The notes under the pieces: model-generated
Database searches by the model: none
What the model was told of the DNA's origin: nothing
The model's input: the letters and a program-made list of their open reading frames with translations, nothing else
Origin: Alitta virens
Lineage: Eukaryota; Annelida; Polychaeta; Phyllodocida; Nereididae
Length of the DNA stretch: 64,000 nucleotides
Direction of reading: 5' to 3'
NCBI GenBank assembly: GCA_932294295.1
Contig: OW028586.1
Coordinates: 10,073,790 to 10,137,789, forward strand
Translations under genes and position numbers: made by a program
Shown: positions 23,401 through 35,500 of the stretch, one piece after another
Numbering within the stretch: the stretch's first letter is position 1
Layout of the letters: the number at the start of each line of letters is the position of its first letter

Positions 23401-26400
23401 ACTTTTACATTACATTAGGTGGTCAAGCTGTCCTTGTAGTGCCAGCTGTTGATCAATGGGGATATTCTACTGGATGCACGGAAAAAGCCAGGACTCCAGT
23501 TACCAAGACTATGTCAGATGCATGGCAAAGTATGGTAGATAATGGCATCATTACAGGGGTAAGAGCAAAAATATTATTAAAAATACTAATATAATATAAA
23601 GTAAAATATCTTACGAATATGCGGTTATTGATACCTTACATTTCTGACCATTCATTTTAGGAACCAAAATGTACTTTTACATGACATCATGATTTCTTTG
23701 GACATTTTGTGATATTGCATGAATGTCAACATCACTGGTCGCCTGATCATTTTCTCATATTTTATTTTATATTTTTTGCTTGGAAACATAACGCAGGAAG
23801 AATATGTCAACACCACTATTGACACCTATAGCAGAAAATCTGAGGAGTTTACACTTCCATTTGAAGATAAAAATTCCCCAGTTTGGAAATCTGGATTACG
23901 ACTGCTGTCCTTGGAAATCAAGACTATACAATGCCCTGCACAAAGGGAATTAAACAACAAAGAGAGAGGTAACTTTATCTAATGCCAGTCAGAGTCATCT
24001 ACCAATTCTATTGCTGCCTTATTGAAAAACCAACCCTTTCCATAGGCTCAATAAAATACTGCTTTCAGTTACAATTGCATAAAACGTAGCTATCCCACAC
24101 CTAGCACAGTGAATAGTTATATAAGCTTTATTCATGATGACGTCCCGGAATCCCCATACTGCATTGAAGGAGGTGTTGTGGTGTGCGTGCCGCCATTGCA
24201 GGCAGCATGCAGGCAGACGATGACACGAGCATGGCACAGCTTCATAACACCCTCACATAGCTGTCATTTTCCCGTCAGCAAAGATCGCCATGCATGGGAG
24301 GTGGCACAGGGACCGTTGCCTTGAATGGCCGTAATTTGTGTGGTTATTCATCTCCTTTCTTATTGGTTGAAACAGAAACTTATTGCACAATAAATGAAAG
24401 CCTTAGAAAGCACTAAAAATATGTAGAAAATGGCGTCATTGTGTCATTGTTTAAACTTGCCTTTTATTGGCTTAAACACTGATATTATCCACCAGAGGAC
24501 AGCACTTGCCAGTACATCCATTGGCCCAGCAATGACTATTGCCAGCTGTTATTATAGATAACGACAGTTGTAATCCTCAGAAATAAGACCATTCAGGGCG
24601 AAGGTGGCTATGCCAACTCCACGGCGATCTTTCCCGGCGGGAAAATGTGTAGTTGTATGTCATTCAATTGTTGTGTTCCAAATTTGCTTCACAAATACTA
24701 AAGGCTATGAGCTGCTAAGATTTCATTCATTTTCTGAGAATGTGAAGATCTGGAGAGGTTAGTTGTTGAAGAATACAACAATAAAGTGGTGGACTGCTTC
24801 AGCAGTCGGTGCAGGTATGGATAGCACAACTATGCAAAATGTCCAAGATCCTTGAAGTGTGTTCCACTGAGCTCATCCTCAGTCAAAAGATGAGAGTCCA
24901 GGACATCACAGTTTGGGCTTCAAGTATGACATTATTCATTTTAAAGGAAAAATTGTGTATAATTTTTTTACAGGGAATGTCATTATTGACAAAACAAAAT
25001 TGCTGAACTGATCAAGACTGCTGTGTTTAAATAAATGTAACAACAATGTACAAGGGAAGCCTGAACTTTTTTTCTAATGTTGATTATATGATGCCATTGC
25101 AGGCAGCATGCAGGTTATGACATGAGCTTGGCACAGCTTCATTACACCCTCACATAGCTGAATGCTAAACAATTGTTGTGTTCCTAATTTGTTTCACAAA
25201 TACTAAAGACAATGAGCTGCTAAAAAAAAGGTTTTCATTCATTCTCTGAGAATGTGAAGATCTGGGAGAGGTTAGTTCATAATGACAATTTAGGGGCTTG
25301 TCCTCGTGTTTGCTCTCTGCATTTCTATGGGGGACAGAAAACCTATGACAACAACACACCAAGGATATTTCCTTGGACTAAGAAATAGTAATGTTTCATA
25401 AAGTGGTGGAGTGGTTCAGCAGTGGCAAAATGTCCCAGATCCTTGAAGTGTGGTCCACAGAGAGCAACCTCAGTCAAACGACGGGTGTCCTGGGCATTGA
25501 AGATTTGAATGAGCATTTTCATTTGTACCAACCTTGGCCTCAGCAGCACATCCGCCATTGCCGTACCACATACCACAGACAATCCCACAGTGCTTTGTGC
25601 CAGCGGGCTTTCCCAAAATTAGGGATTTCATCATGAATTACACCAATAACTGTACTGGATGTTACGTCATGAGATGGAATATCATTCACTCACTCAAACG
25701 CAATCATATTATAGTTCTTAGCAGAAAGGTGGTTGCATTGACAAACAATGTTGAATTTTCAGTCTGTCAAAGTGCCTGTGCGTCACATTGGTTGTTTCAG
25801 CTGTAAAAGACCATAAAATACCTTCCACCAAACCTAATTGTTTGTATAACATTTTGGGATGGTCTCTCAGTCGGTTAAAACAATTGGCTTGTTGAGCAAA
25901 TTCATTCGCTTCTGATTTATTTTTTTGAAGAAAAACAAAGCAATGATCTACATTACATGAGGGCTTTAGAAGAAGTTAATTGGCTGAATAACCACTATGA
26001 TGCCAGGCACACTTAAATAGTTCAGCCTTGGATTCCTCTCCCCAATAAAAGAATCAGGCATTATTTTGAGTAGAGGAAGACTATTGTTTACCTGTGGAGT
26101 TATAACTTACAACAAACTCCAATATATAATATCAACAATGTAAAATCTATAGACAGAAATAATTATGAGGATCACCAAACAAAACCCAGTCTCCCAACAA
26201 ACAATGTTTAGGATACTATTGGTTACTATATTTGTCATTGCCTGCCTGCATCTAAGACTTCTCATCACAATAAGATATTTATTTTTGTATAATCTCAGGT
26301 GAGCAGGGACCAGCTGATGAATATGCTGCCAAATTTGTGAATGCCATCAGGGTCTGGAGCAACCACACAATGTTTTCTGGTCTGTCGGAACTGAGGCCTG

Positions 26401-26525
26401 AGGAAGAAAGGTGGCAGATCATTGATGAATGTTTTAAACAAATTGAGAAGATAGTTGCTGACAACCCTAAGGATCACAATTTAAGCTGTGTTGTTGCTTA
26501 TTTACACATTGAAAAGGTGGCCTAA
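20442..26525 (+). CDS. SABATH-type SAM-dependent methyltransferase, copy U1 (8 exons)
   Basis: Exons: 20442-20553, 21018-21113, 21531-21626, 22233-22380, 22664-22794, 23419-23558, 23797-23968, 26299-26525. All junctions are GT-AG, phases agree, and the total is 1,122 nt (373 codons plus stop), the usual SABATH length. Family marks in order: 'YSKEGSGYYSSQIQ' (plant 'SYAKNS..Q' region), 'LYTICDYGSADGGSS' (SAM-binding loop, plant 'ADLGCSSGPN'), 'WYEDLPTNDFKSLFYKL' (plant 'LNDLPGNDFN'), 'VPSNSVDLAFSSTAAHWLSK' (plant 'FPSNS...SSY.LHWLS'), and 'WETFLKHRAAELAPGGQAVL' across exons 5-6. The Trp of HWLS matches the carboxylate-tethering Trp151 of Clarkia SAMT. It probably methylates a small carboxylate or N-heterocycle in the cytosol; the substrate is unknown. 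Start chosen at the first Met after an acceptor-like 'cacag'; an in-frame Met at 20,385 or a 5' exon is possible. This copy reads D-Q-W-G in exon 6 where U3 and copy 0 read D-Q-Q-G. Confidence 0.88.
24185..25500 (+). repeat. Direct duplication within intron 7 of the U1 gene
   Basis: Three landmarks occur twice in the same order: 'gccattgcaggcagcatgca' (about 24,193 and 25,094), 'attctctgagaatgtgaaga'-type sequence (about 24,730 and 25,240), and 'gatccttgaagtgtg' (about 24,847 and 25,438). A segment of at least 600 bp was duplicated. U2 carries the same pair; U3 has lost most of the second copy. Confidence 0.8.
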
Positions 26526-26586
26526 TATATATTAACGGCTTACTGATTGTTGGCTTCAGTATGTAAATGAGGACACAAGTAATCTG

Positions 26587-26592
26587 AATAAA
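26587..26592 (+). promoter_or_regulatory. Candidate poly(A) signal AATAAA, U1 gene
   Basis: AATAAA lies 61 bp after the stop codon and is conserved at 38,661-38,666 (U2) and 50,368-50,373 (U3). Confidence 0.55.
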
Positions 26593-26818
26593 TAATTGAA
26601 AAACAAACATGTGTAAGAAATCATATATTTCAACATAATCAACTAATGCCAGTTAACCTAATTAGACACATAACATCATATATGAACCTTAGTCTTGCAA
26701 TATTATAATTGGCAAGTATTGAGAGTTGAGTCAGTTCATGTGTGACCTAGGACCCCAAGTAATAGCACAAAGCATGATGTCACAACATCCCAATTATTGA
26801 TGACATCATGCAGTATTG

Positions 26819-27377
26819 TGCATTGGTAACATCATGTATTCCATTAGTATTTTCTGGGTACAAGGTCACACAAGAACTGACCAGGGCCATTGAGCTGTGG
26901 TGATGTCATTTATTGTTTGGGTATTTCTGGGTATCAAGTCACACGAGAACTAGCCAGCCCTATGTTATCCAACAACATCCACTGTAACTCCTAACAATAT
27001 TTGACGCAGTCCCTCAGGATACTGTTGTCATTCATCTATACGTGCCTTCAAAATAAACTGTCTTGATTGATTTATATTCATATGGTGATTCATGTTTGTG
27101 CATTGGTAACATCATGTATTCCATTAGTATTTTCTGGGTACAAGGTCACACAAGAACTGACCAGGGCCATTGAGCTGTGGTGATGTCATTTATTGTTTGG
27201 GTATTTCTGGGTATCAAGTCACACGAGAACTAGCCAGCCCTATGTTATCCAACAACATCCACTGTAACTCCTAACAATATTTGACACAGTCCCTCAGGAT
27301 ACTGTTGTCATTCATCTATACGTGCCTTCAAAATAAACTGTCTTGATTGATTTATATTCATATGGTGATTCATGTTT
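26819..27377 (+). repeat. 280-bp tandem duplication (U2)
   Basis: The segment from 'gtgcattggtaacatcatg' to 'tatggtgattcatgttt' occurs twice with a 280-bp period. The copies differ at very few bases, for example 'tttgacgcag' against 'tttgacacag'. It is absent from U1. Confidence 0.95.
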
Positions 27378-27398
27378 GCCCTATTTAATTAATATCAG

Positions 27399-27650
27399 GT
27401 GAGCTGAAGATAATGATGCCAAATATGTGAATGCCATCAGGGTCTCAAGCAACCAACCGATGGTTTGGTGCAGCTGAGGCCTAAGCAAGAAAGACAGGAG
27501 ATTATGAATGAATTCTATAAAAGAATTGAGAAGATTGTTGCAGTCAACCCCATGGATCATAGTTTTGGCCTTGTTGTTGCTTATGTACACATGGTACAAA
27601 AACATAAAAGTAAGATTTCAGCCATGCTAATAAAGATAGAGGTCTGGTGA
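27399..27650 (+). pseudogene. Orphan SABATH exon 8 (U2)
   Basis: Near-identical to the orphan exon at 15,408 in U1, with the same internal deletions and read-through past the normal stop. Preserved segments include 'QEIMNEFYKRIEKIVAVNP'. Confidence 0.8.
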
Positions 27651-27939
27651 ATACTAGCAGCAATTAAATGTGACACCTGCGTTGTACAGTGTATGATCAC
27701 ATGCATAACTTGATCCAAAAAGGGCATAACAATCACACATACATGTCAATCTCTAAATAAGATTTTTATCCATTTGTTCACAAAATGTTGAGCAATGACA
27801 CAGTATTTATTTGCTTCATGAAACAAAAAACACATATACATTACATAAAATGCTCAGGTGACATTGGAGCAAGAAGACTACTATCTTGTACAAGACCTAC
27901 ATATGACCACTTACTTCACAAATTGGCTATACGTGGCTC

Positions 27940-28461
27940 TTTTATACACGATCGTACGTGAGGCAGTCGTAGATTGCTTGCCGGACGTACCTCAAACGCT
28001 CGCTGGATGTCTGTCAAACGCTCGCCGATCATTTTACGAGTGAACGCGTGTGGATGGCTAGTACATAGGGATGTACATATGTGCTACGGATAAACGTAGG
28101 CCATACGTAGGACGTACGTAAGACATACGTAGGACGTAAGTAGGATGTACGTAGGACGTACGTAGGACAAATGATGGACGTACGTAGGACGTGCTACGGA
28201 CGTGCTACGGATGTGCTACGGACGTGCTACGGATGTGCTATGGACGTGCTACGGACGTACTAAGGACGTGCTACAGGACGTGCTACGGATGTGCTACGGA
28301 CGTGCTACGGACGTGCTACGGACGTGCTACGGACGTGCTATGGACGTGCTATGGACGTATTTCCTTGGCATAAGATAAAAAATTGTTTTCCCTCTCCACG
28401 TATGGTCGTGAGTGGTCAATTGGACGGGGAGCATCCTACGAAATAGCGCGAGTATACGTAA
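27940..28461 (+). repeat. CpG-rich block with 11-bp tandem array (U2)
   Basis: Same block as in U1 but with more 'gtgctacggac' units (core about 28,081-28,358). Together with a 10-bp loss just before it, this accounts for about 80 bp of extra length relative to U1. Confidence 0.85.
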
Positions 28462-28721
28462 AATGCTGGGGGAGTCGATCACGTATGGCCAGATGAACAA
28501 GAGTGAAGCTGCTGCTGGGGGAGCTCAGATGACAGGCATGCACCAAACTTACCATGACTTCCATGCCCTAATGAATTGCAAGTTTAATAAAACCACTCTT
28601 CATGAATAATGCTAAGCTATTGAGCAAAAGACATGGTGAAAAATATTTTTAATTCTTATATATCAATGAAATAGTAAAATCAGAATAGTACCAAAACCAT
28701 GATCCTTGGGGTTGACTTATG

Positions 28722-28827
28722 GCATGTAGCATCAATCCAGTAGCTTCTTCAGCAGCAACAGCAACAGCCTGAGTGTGGCTTGGATAATATCCCCTATCTT
28801 CCTTGCCATAAGAGGTATGAACCTCTG
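28722..28827 (-). pseudogene. Inverted SABATH exon 1 remnant (U2)
   Basis: Same minus-strand exon as in U1 ('GYYPSHTQAVAVAAEEA'), with the same ruined donor. Confidence 0.8.
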
Positions 28828-30544
28828 TGATGGTTTTGAATTCTATGAATGAAAATACAACAAAAGCATGGAGTTGACATTAAGTAACAGATCTTACCCA
28901 TTGGTGTATGTGAAACATGTGTGGAAATCAGCCCTTATGTCTTATCCTTATAAAGTACCCACAGCTGTTTGCCACCATGACAACACTTAGCAAGTTAGCA
29001 TACAGTAAGCCAGTTTCAGTCAATAACACATATTATATACAAAAATAATTTTCCTTCTTAGTGATCAATTCTATTTTTATGGCTATTTATATTTCACATT
29101 ATGGTGCTTCCTGATTGGATAATATCTCCCAAGAGCTGTGTGCTTCCAGCTTTAAGCCAATTAAGTGACCTAACATCTTTGTTTGAGAATTGAGTGTAAT
29201 CAATGCAAAACAAAACTAATTGATATGCAATTTCACTGTTGGACATTCAATGCCATAACCCAGCCAATTAGGCTATCAGGTAATTAAAATTTGTTTGTAT
29301 TAAGTCTAACTGGTAAACTAGCAAAAGAATTGTCATCAAGCTCAGGGCATTACCTAATGTATTCAGCTACATTCTGATTGGCTGTTGCAAATGACATAAA
29401 TGCCTCTTTAGATGAGAAGCCAGTTAAGGCAGTCAGTAGCCTTGGTATTAGTTAAAGTATAAGTGCTGAGCAATGCAGATCTGTTGGCAAATGCCTGTGA
29501 GTGCCTAACAGAAGTGATTACATCCCTGAAAAAACTTGCCAATACATTGGCATTTAAAAAACCAATATCTCAAGGCATGTTAACCTTACTTGAGTGAAAC
29601 TTTCAGAGATTTATGTCCATGTATTCAGCTTCCATGTAAGGGTACAAACCATTGATAGTGAAACTTTAGTTCAACACAGTAAGCTTGATGGAAAAAATAG
29701 GCAAAACAGGACAGCGGTGGAAAATGGATAATTACTCAAAGAATGCATGTTTCTAATTGTATTTCATCATCCAAGCATTTAGCAAGTATAAACCCTGTTA
29801 TTAAATATAGTGAACTAATTTTGTATAAAAGACAATTTCAGAACGAGAAACATCATAACTTCTGAGGGAAAATCACTGAAAAACAGAAAGTCGGTGTAAG
29901 GGAACCTCCACGAAGAGAGCAGTGGAGCTACAGATGGCAAACAAAAATACACATGTTGCCCTAAATAAGCAATAGACCAGCTCTTCAGTAGCTGTTAGAT
30001 TTCATTTAAAACTTCAATAATATTTAAGCCTAGGACTTCATATATAGTACATCAATATGTCACAGGTGAGTTAATCAAGCTCCTTTTTTGCATTATTGCA
30101 TATTCAAATTTTTATTGACCATATGTACATACATACATAGAAATAAAAACAATAATTACAAATGTTTTGCTCATCTTATGGCCTGATGCCATCAAGGCAT
30201 ATTGGCATTAAAATGGTTGACAGGTAGTTAACTGATAAACTTGTGCTAATTGTAAAGGAGGTCTAACTGCTCAACTTTTTGTGAACAAATGGATATTGAT
30301 AAAAATATTATTTGGAGATAGATATGAAGTTATGCATATTACCCATTTTCATATGGGTGGATGTCAAACATCCTTTTAAGCTTTCAAACTGATTCAAATA
30401 TTGGCACAATATCTGTCCAACCACACCACACAATATTATTAAAAACTCAGAGGACAGAAATGATTATTATGTTACCAAACAAACCCACTGTCACATCCAT
30501 TAAAGTTTCATTAAAGATTTCCCATAATTTTAACTCAATCTCAG

Positions 30545-30628
30545 GTGACCAGGGAGCAGCTGAAGATTTATGCTGCCAAATAACCAAATAAGGCTTTCTG
30601 CTCTGTCAGAAAGGCGAAGGAGTGTGGA
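30545..30628 (+). pseudogene. Second orphan exon 8 fragment (U2)
   Basis: Copy of the decayed exon 8 start seen at 18,473. It carries the G at 30,600 shared with U3, the last left-type marker before the crossover point. Confidence 0.65.
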
Positions 30629-31182
30629 TGAATAAGAAATAGTTCACTATTCCATTGATATATAATCAAATTGGTCACTGGGAGAGAGCGATCAGGGTGT
30701 GAGCAGTGGTGCAACTCAAAATATTTTTTCAACTTTGTTTGCTCAATAGCTTAGAATTATCCATAATGGAGTGGAATTCATTAAATTTATTAGGGCATGA
30801 ACGCCATGGAAGCTTTGGTGCATGAAATATTTCACAGAGCTCTTCAGTCACATTTTGAGGTAGAGAAAGTTTCATTGAAGGCATGTAGTAGGACGATAAA
30901 GAATTATCTTCTATACACAAATTATCAACAATTGTAATTTTTTTAATATTTCCAGATATTATTCTAAATTAATTTCAACTACCAATTCATAGCATAAAAA
31001 TTGCTTTGTTCAACTCGGTTTCAATATAATTTAAATATCATTTTAATATATATGTAATTATTGTCTCAATATCACAATGTATTGGTTTTATATTCTCTAT
31101 CTTTAATTTGTACCAGCTCGATAAGCATATATGCTTCTTCTGGTAAATAAACAGACAAACAAACAAACTCTTGCCCTAAAAT

Positions 31183-31451
31183 CACTGGCAGATCCAGCCC
31201 TTCCCCTATGTGGGGGGGGGGGGCAGCCATTATGAGGGGACCGCCTCTATGGAGGGGGGGGCAGGCAAATATATGACTGAAAAAGGTTCCTGTGGGTCAT
31301 TTCATAGAAAATGTGTGGTATTTAAGGCTGCTATGCAGTATTACCCCATTGGGGTAAACCCCGACGTTACCCAGATGCTGACTGGACTGCCATCGAAGCA
31401 CATCGCCAGTCATGTTTGGGGCTAGCCATGGCCCCCCTGGATCCGCCAGTG
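31183..31451. mobile_element. hAT-like MITE (U2)
   Basis: Same insertion as in U1, at the same site and with the same CACTGGC ends. Only the poly-G length differs, so it predates the segmental duplication. Confidence 0.75.
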
Positions 31452-31867
31452 CCCTAAATATGCAATATACCAGCACTTCAATGGCTGTTAGATTTCATTC
31501 TAGAATAGGAGTTAAATAAATCAATATGTCGCAGGTGGGTTAATCAACCTACTTGCTTGCATATTAAATTTTTCTTGACCATATGTACATACATACATAG
31601 AACTTAAAACAACAATTACAAATGTTCTGCAATTTACATGCATCGTCTTGTGGCCTGATGCCATTAAGGTATATGGTTGTTAAATTGACTGACAGACAGT
31701 TAACTTATTTTAGCAAGTAGATGATGCTCATTTAGTCGCAACTGACTCTCGAATAAATTACTAGCAGGTCTTTTTAAGTATGAGCCTTGCTCAACTCCCT
31801 GGGCAGTATAAAGCTGGGCTGCAGCGCATACAGGCTGAGCACTCTATATTTGCTAGTACTGCCTGTT

Positions 31868-32023
31868 GTACATGGCCAAATGTGCTACGTGCCTTTTCCA
31901 TGCGTTTGGATAAACACATGGAAAACACTTGGTTTTCTCTTGTTTTAATTAGTCAAAAACCATGCCTTTTCCATGCGTTTATCCTTCTCATGGAAAACGC
32001 ACATGGCACATTTGGCCATGTAC
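31868..32023. repeat. Foldback palindrome (U2)
   Basis: Identical arrangement to 19,794-19,949, with perfect 18-bp outer arms. Confidence 0.85.
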
Positions 32024-32515
32024 CTGGGTGAAATGAAGTAACGGTTGAAGGAGAATCTGCTCAGTTCCTCCATACCACAACTCTTTTAACACCAACTACC
32101 AAATGCATATGACAAGAATAGTTTAATAATTTTACAATGAAACCCTTGTCATCAAGTGAGTATCACATCAAGAAAACAGTAATGATTAATGAACCCTGGA
32201 TTCGTATGAGTCCAAACACCTAATTCACAGAAGGCCATGGCACCACCACAAGATACATTTCCTTGGTTTATTTGGTGACAAGGTATATATTATGCCTAAA
32301 ACATTGTCAGCTTGTGTGACCAGCTTTCAGGTACATAATAAGGAGGCTTAATTTTCACACCCTGTTATGCAAGTACCCGGGGGCCTGTACCCCATGGGTG
32401 AGATATTCAGTTGCCTCCGCATAGACACCAAGTACAAGGAACACTAATTTAACATCTAATGTCAACTCTACCTTTTATGTTGCATTTTCATTCACATCAT
32501 TCAAACCCAACACAG

Positions 32516-35500
32516 ATGTCAATATATATGCCTTATAGCAAGGAAGGAAGCGGATATTATTCAAGCCAAATCCAGGCTGTTGCTGTTGCTGCTGAAGAAG
32601 CTACTGGATTGATGCTAAAGGCCCTCGGTGAGTACACAGTGGCATCTCAAGTCAACGTAAGATCCACACTTTCTTTTCAAAGCTCCCAAAGAACAGAAGG
32701 TAAATGTGTAGTAGTATTTAAATGGCTTTGATCGTGTGCTACAGACAGTTTGGATATCAGTGCTTATCCATCTTTGTCTTAGCATGACCAGTACATAATG
32801 GAGTACAGGGCATCGTTCCTAGGATGACCATTAAGACCACTAACGTTTCACTGTACTTCATTCACAAATAGTACCTACTCATCATGAAGGTCACTTAAAG
32901 TTAAATTTATAGGGTGTTTGTCACGTCGATATGCATATCTATACAGTTGTTAACATAAAGCTTTCAGAGAAATTGATGCTCTACACTAACCGTCATTCTG
33001 GAATAACTGTACAGCATCCAAAGAGTAGAATCTTATATTTGAATGCTATGCAACTATTCTGAAGATGACTGTGCTATTCTTGCAATTCCAGCAAAAATAA
33101 CTTCTAAAAAGAAGAAACTTTACACAATTTGTGATTATGGTTCTGCTGATGGAGGAAGTTCAATGAATTCTATCAGAAAATGCATTGGTAAGAAAGGAAA
33201 AACCGTTAATGTTTGGTAATATATAGCTTATTCAATGTTTAAAAAACAAACTGGTTTATTTGGGCTTGATAGCTGAGATACAAGGATGGGTAACTGAGAA
33301 CTTACAGTGGAATGAGAATTTGCAAAGGCATTAGAACTCAACATGTGCATTATTTTGAATATTTTTTAATTTGAATATATTTCATTTTGAGGGCATGAGA
33401 GCGCAATGTTGTTTCTAAAAATACAAGTTAATTAAAACTAAAATAGAAAAAAAATGAGCAAACAAAAATGACAAAACCAAAGAATAATTGAACCCACAGG
33501 ATGACCCTGTGGTTGTGCACACTCCAAATAAATATTTGCCTATAATAAGGATTATGAAAATTCATGTAAGACATAACCAAAATTGTTTTCACATTTATGC
33601 AAAGCCCAATTGAAGAAAGAAGATCCTGGAGTTGAAGTGCACGTCTGGTATGAAGATCTACCAACCAATGATTTCAAGTCTCTTTTCTACAAACTGCATG
33701 GTAAATGGCAGCTAGTCTGACAAACTGCCTCACGACGAGAGTCGTGAGTCAGTTAACACTGCATTGAAACTTTCTTGTATTCCCTGCATTGCGGGAGCCT
33801 GCTGTGATATTGCACACTATGTAGATTTTTTGTTTTTATAACTTACAAATTGTGCATCACCTCTTGACCCAATGCGGTGTGTTCTGTCTCGGCGTGCTTG
33901 CAAATGACAGCAATTTTTCAGTCTAAATGGCAGCCATCAAAACACACCCCATTCAGTTATAAATACAAAGACTGTTTTGTGTTGGGAATTGTATGTTATG
34001 ACCACCCATGGTGAACGTTTTAATGATAGGGTGTTCTTAATATAAAGGCAAAGATAATATATACTTGGCAAAAGAAAGTGATTGGTATTAAATTTGATGG
34101 AGGTCCTCATAGTGAATTATTTCTAATGAATGATGGTGTTCACAATAATTTATTTAAGATTAATACAAAAGTAGAAGTTCTGATCTTGTTCTCAAATCAG
34201 CCAATCAAGTCATTGTTCCCCATACAAGCATATTAATCCACATTCAACATGCTTATAGTGTATTAATAGAACTTGTTAGTCACTGCAGCTGTGTATATTT
34301 ACCCAGGGTTTATTCCTGAACCACCAACATACCTGAATGATTTCCAAGGAGTTTATGTAGCTGCAATTGGGACTGGATTTTATCAACAGTGTGTTCCTTC
34401 TAACAGTGTGGATCTGGCTTTCTCTTCTACAGCAGCGCATTGGCTGAGCAAAAGGCCAGGGTGTTTTAACATAATATTTGACACATTAAAAATATATATA
34501 AGGTTACCTAAAAGGCTTTACGTGATGAAAATTGTTCAAAGGAATGGTACCTGGCATGGTATTTTACAAAAGAAAGTTATCAATTTAGTCATCAACTAAA
34601 CCAATACCTGTATTTGATCAGAAACAACTTGTTATCTTGTCACTCATTTTAACAAGAGTTATTCATATGGTCAGTCATTTGCATCTGGAAAACACATTGA
34701 CACAGTAAAATGATATAGTGGTTATTGTTTTTCATAGGCCTTGTAACTTGCGCAAAACATTATTACATTGTTCGAAAAATGACGAGGCAGAGGTCAGAGC
34801 ATTCAAAGATCAGGCTGCGGAAGATTGGGAGACCTTCTTGAAACACAGAGCTGCAGAGTTAGCACCAGGTCAGTCACAGAAAGCAAGAAAAGTGAGTCTT
34901 ATTATGCACTGAGTTGATAAATATTAAAATAAATGTGTGTGTACTTCAGTTCATATATATAATCCTGTAGTCGAATGTGCACTTTTTAGCTTATTCAGCT
35001 ACGCCTATGCTAGTCAGTTCCTACTCCTTCACTGAATAAAGAGCTTGATTGGTCCAGGTAGGTGGCATTAAGCAATGAGGCCCTTTATTCAGTCAGCATT
35101 TTCAAGTTTGCAGTTGCATACATTTCTTGGGTATGACACACAGTAGCAATATGTAATCAGTATCAATACCATGACAAATAAGCCCATATAGGGCTGGGTT
35201 TACTTGATTATCTTGAATGCATGTTCTTTCTTTGTATTTTTTGTACACACTCCTGCAGCACTGAAAACCATTGAGCTAGTGGTGTTAATTAATTCATACA
35301 CTTTTGCAAAAATCTTAAGATAATAAACACTCAATACTTATAGGTAGTGCGACAAGTATTTTGCAAAAATCAGTCTATTGCTAAACTTCCTCAAACTAAA
35401 GCATTTCCCATAGAAATGGACCACAATGACTTTTATCAGAATCTGTCACTAGGTATGAAATCATGAGCAAATGTACTTTTACATTACATTAGGTGGTCAA

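Larger units (their letters stand above)
15021..26731 (+). repeat. Tandem segmental duplication unit U1 (about 11.7 kb)
   Basis: The sequence from 'cagttcatgtgtgacctagg' at 15,021 to 'ggcaagtattgagagttgag' is repeated head to tail at 26,732 and 38,806. U1 lacks the 280-bp internal duplication found in U2 and U3. In its left half it differs from both at several sites, for example 15,456 G, an extra 10 bp near 15,942, and 17,579 G. Its right half is nearly identical to U2. Confidence 0.95.

Noticed and set aside
24019..24324. Overlapping open frames on both strands in intron 7
   Set aside because: They are in duplicated, non-conserved intron sequence between well-supported exons 7 and 8.
28191..28373. 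Cys/Arg-rich repetitive protein over the 11-bp array (also 40,276-40,509)
   Set aside because: The reading frame is a by-product of an 11-bp tandem repeat that lacks stops; no start context or splice support.
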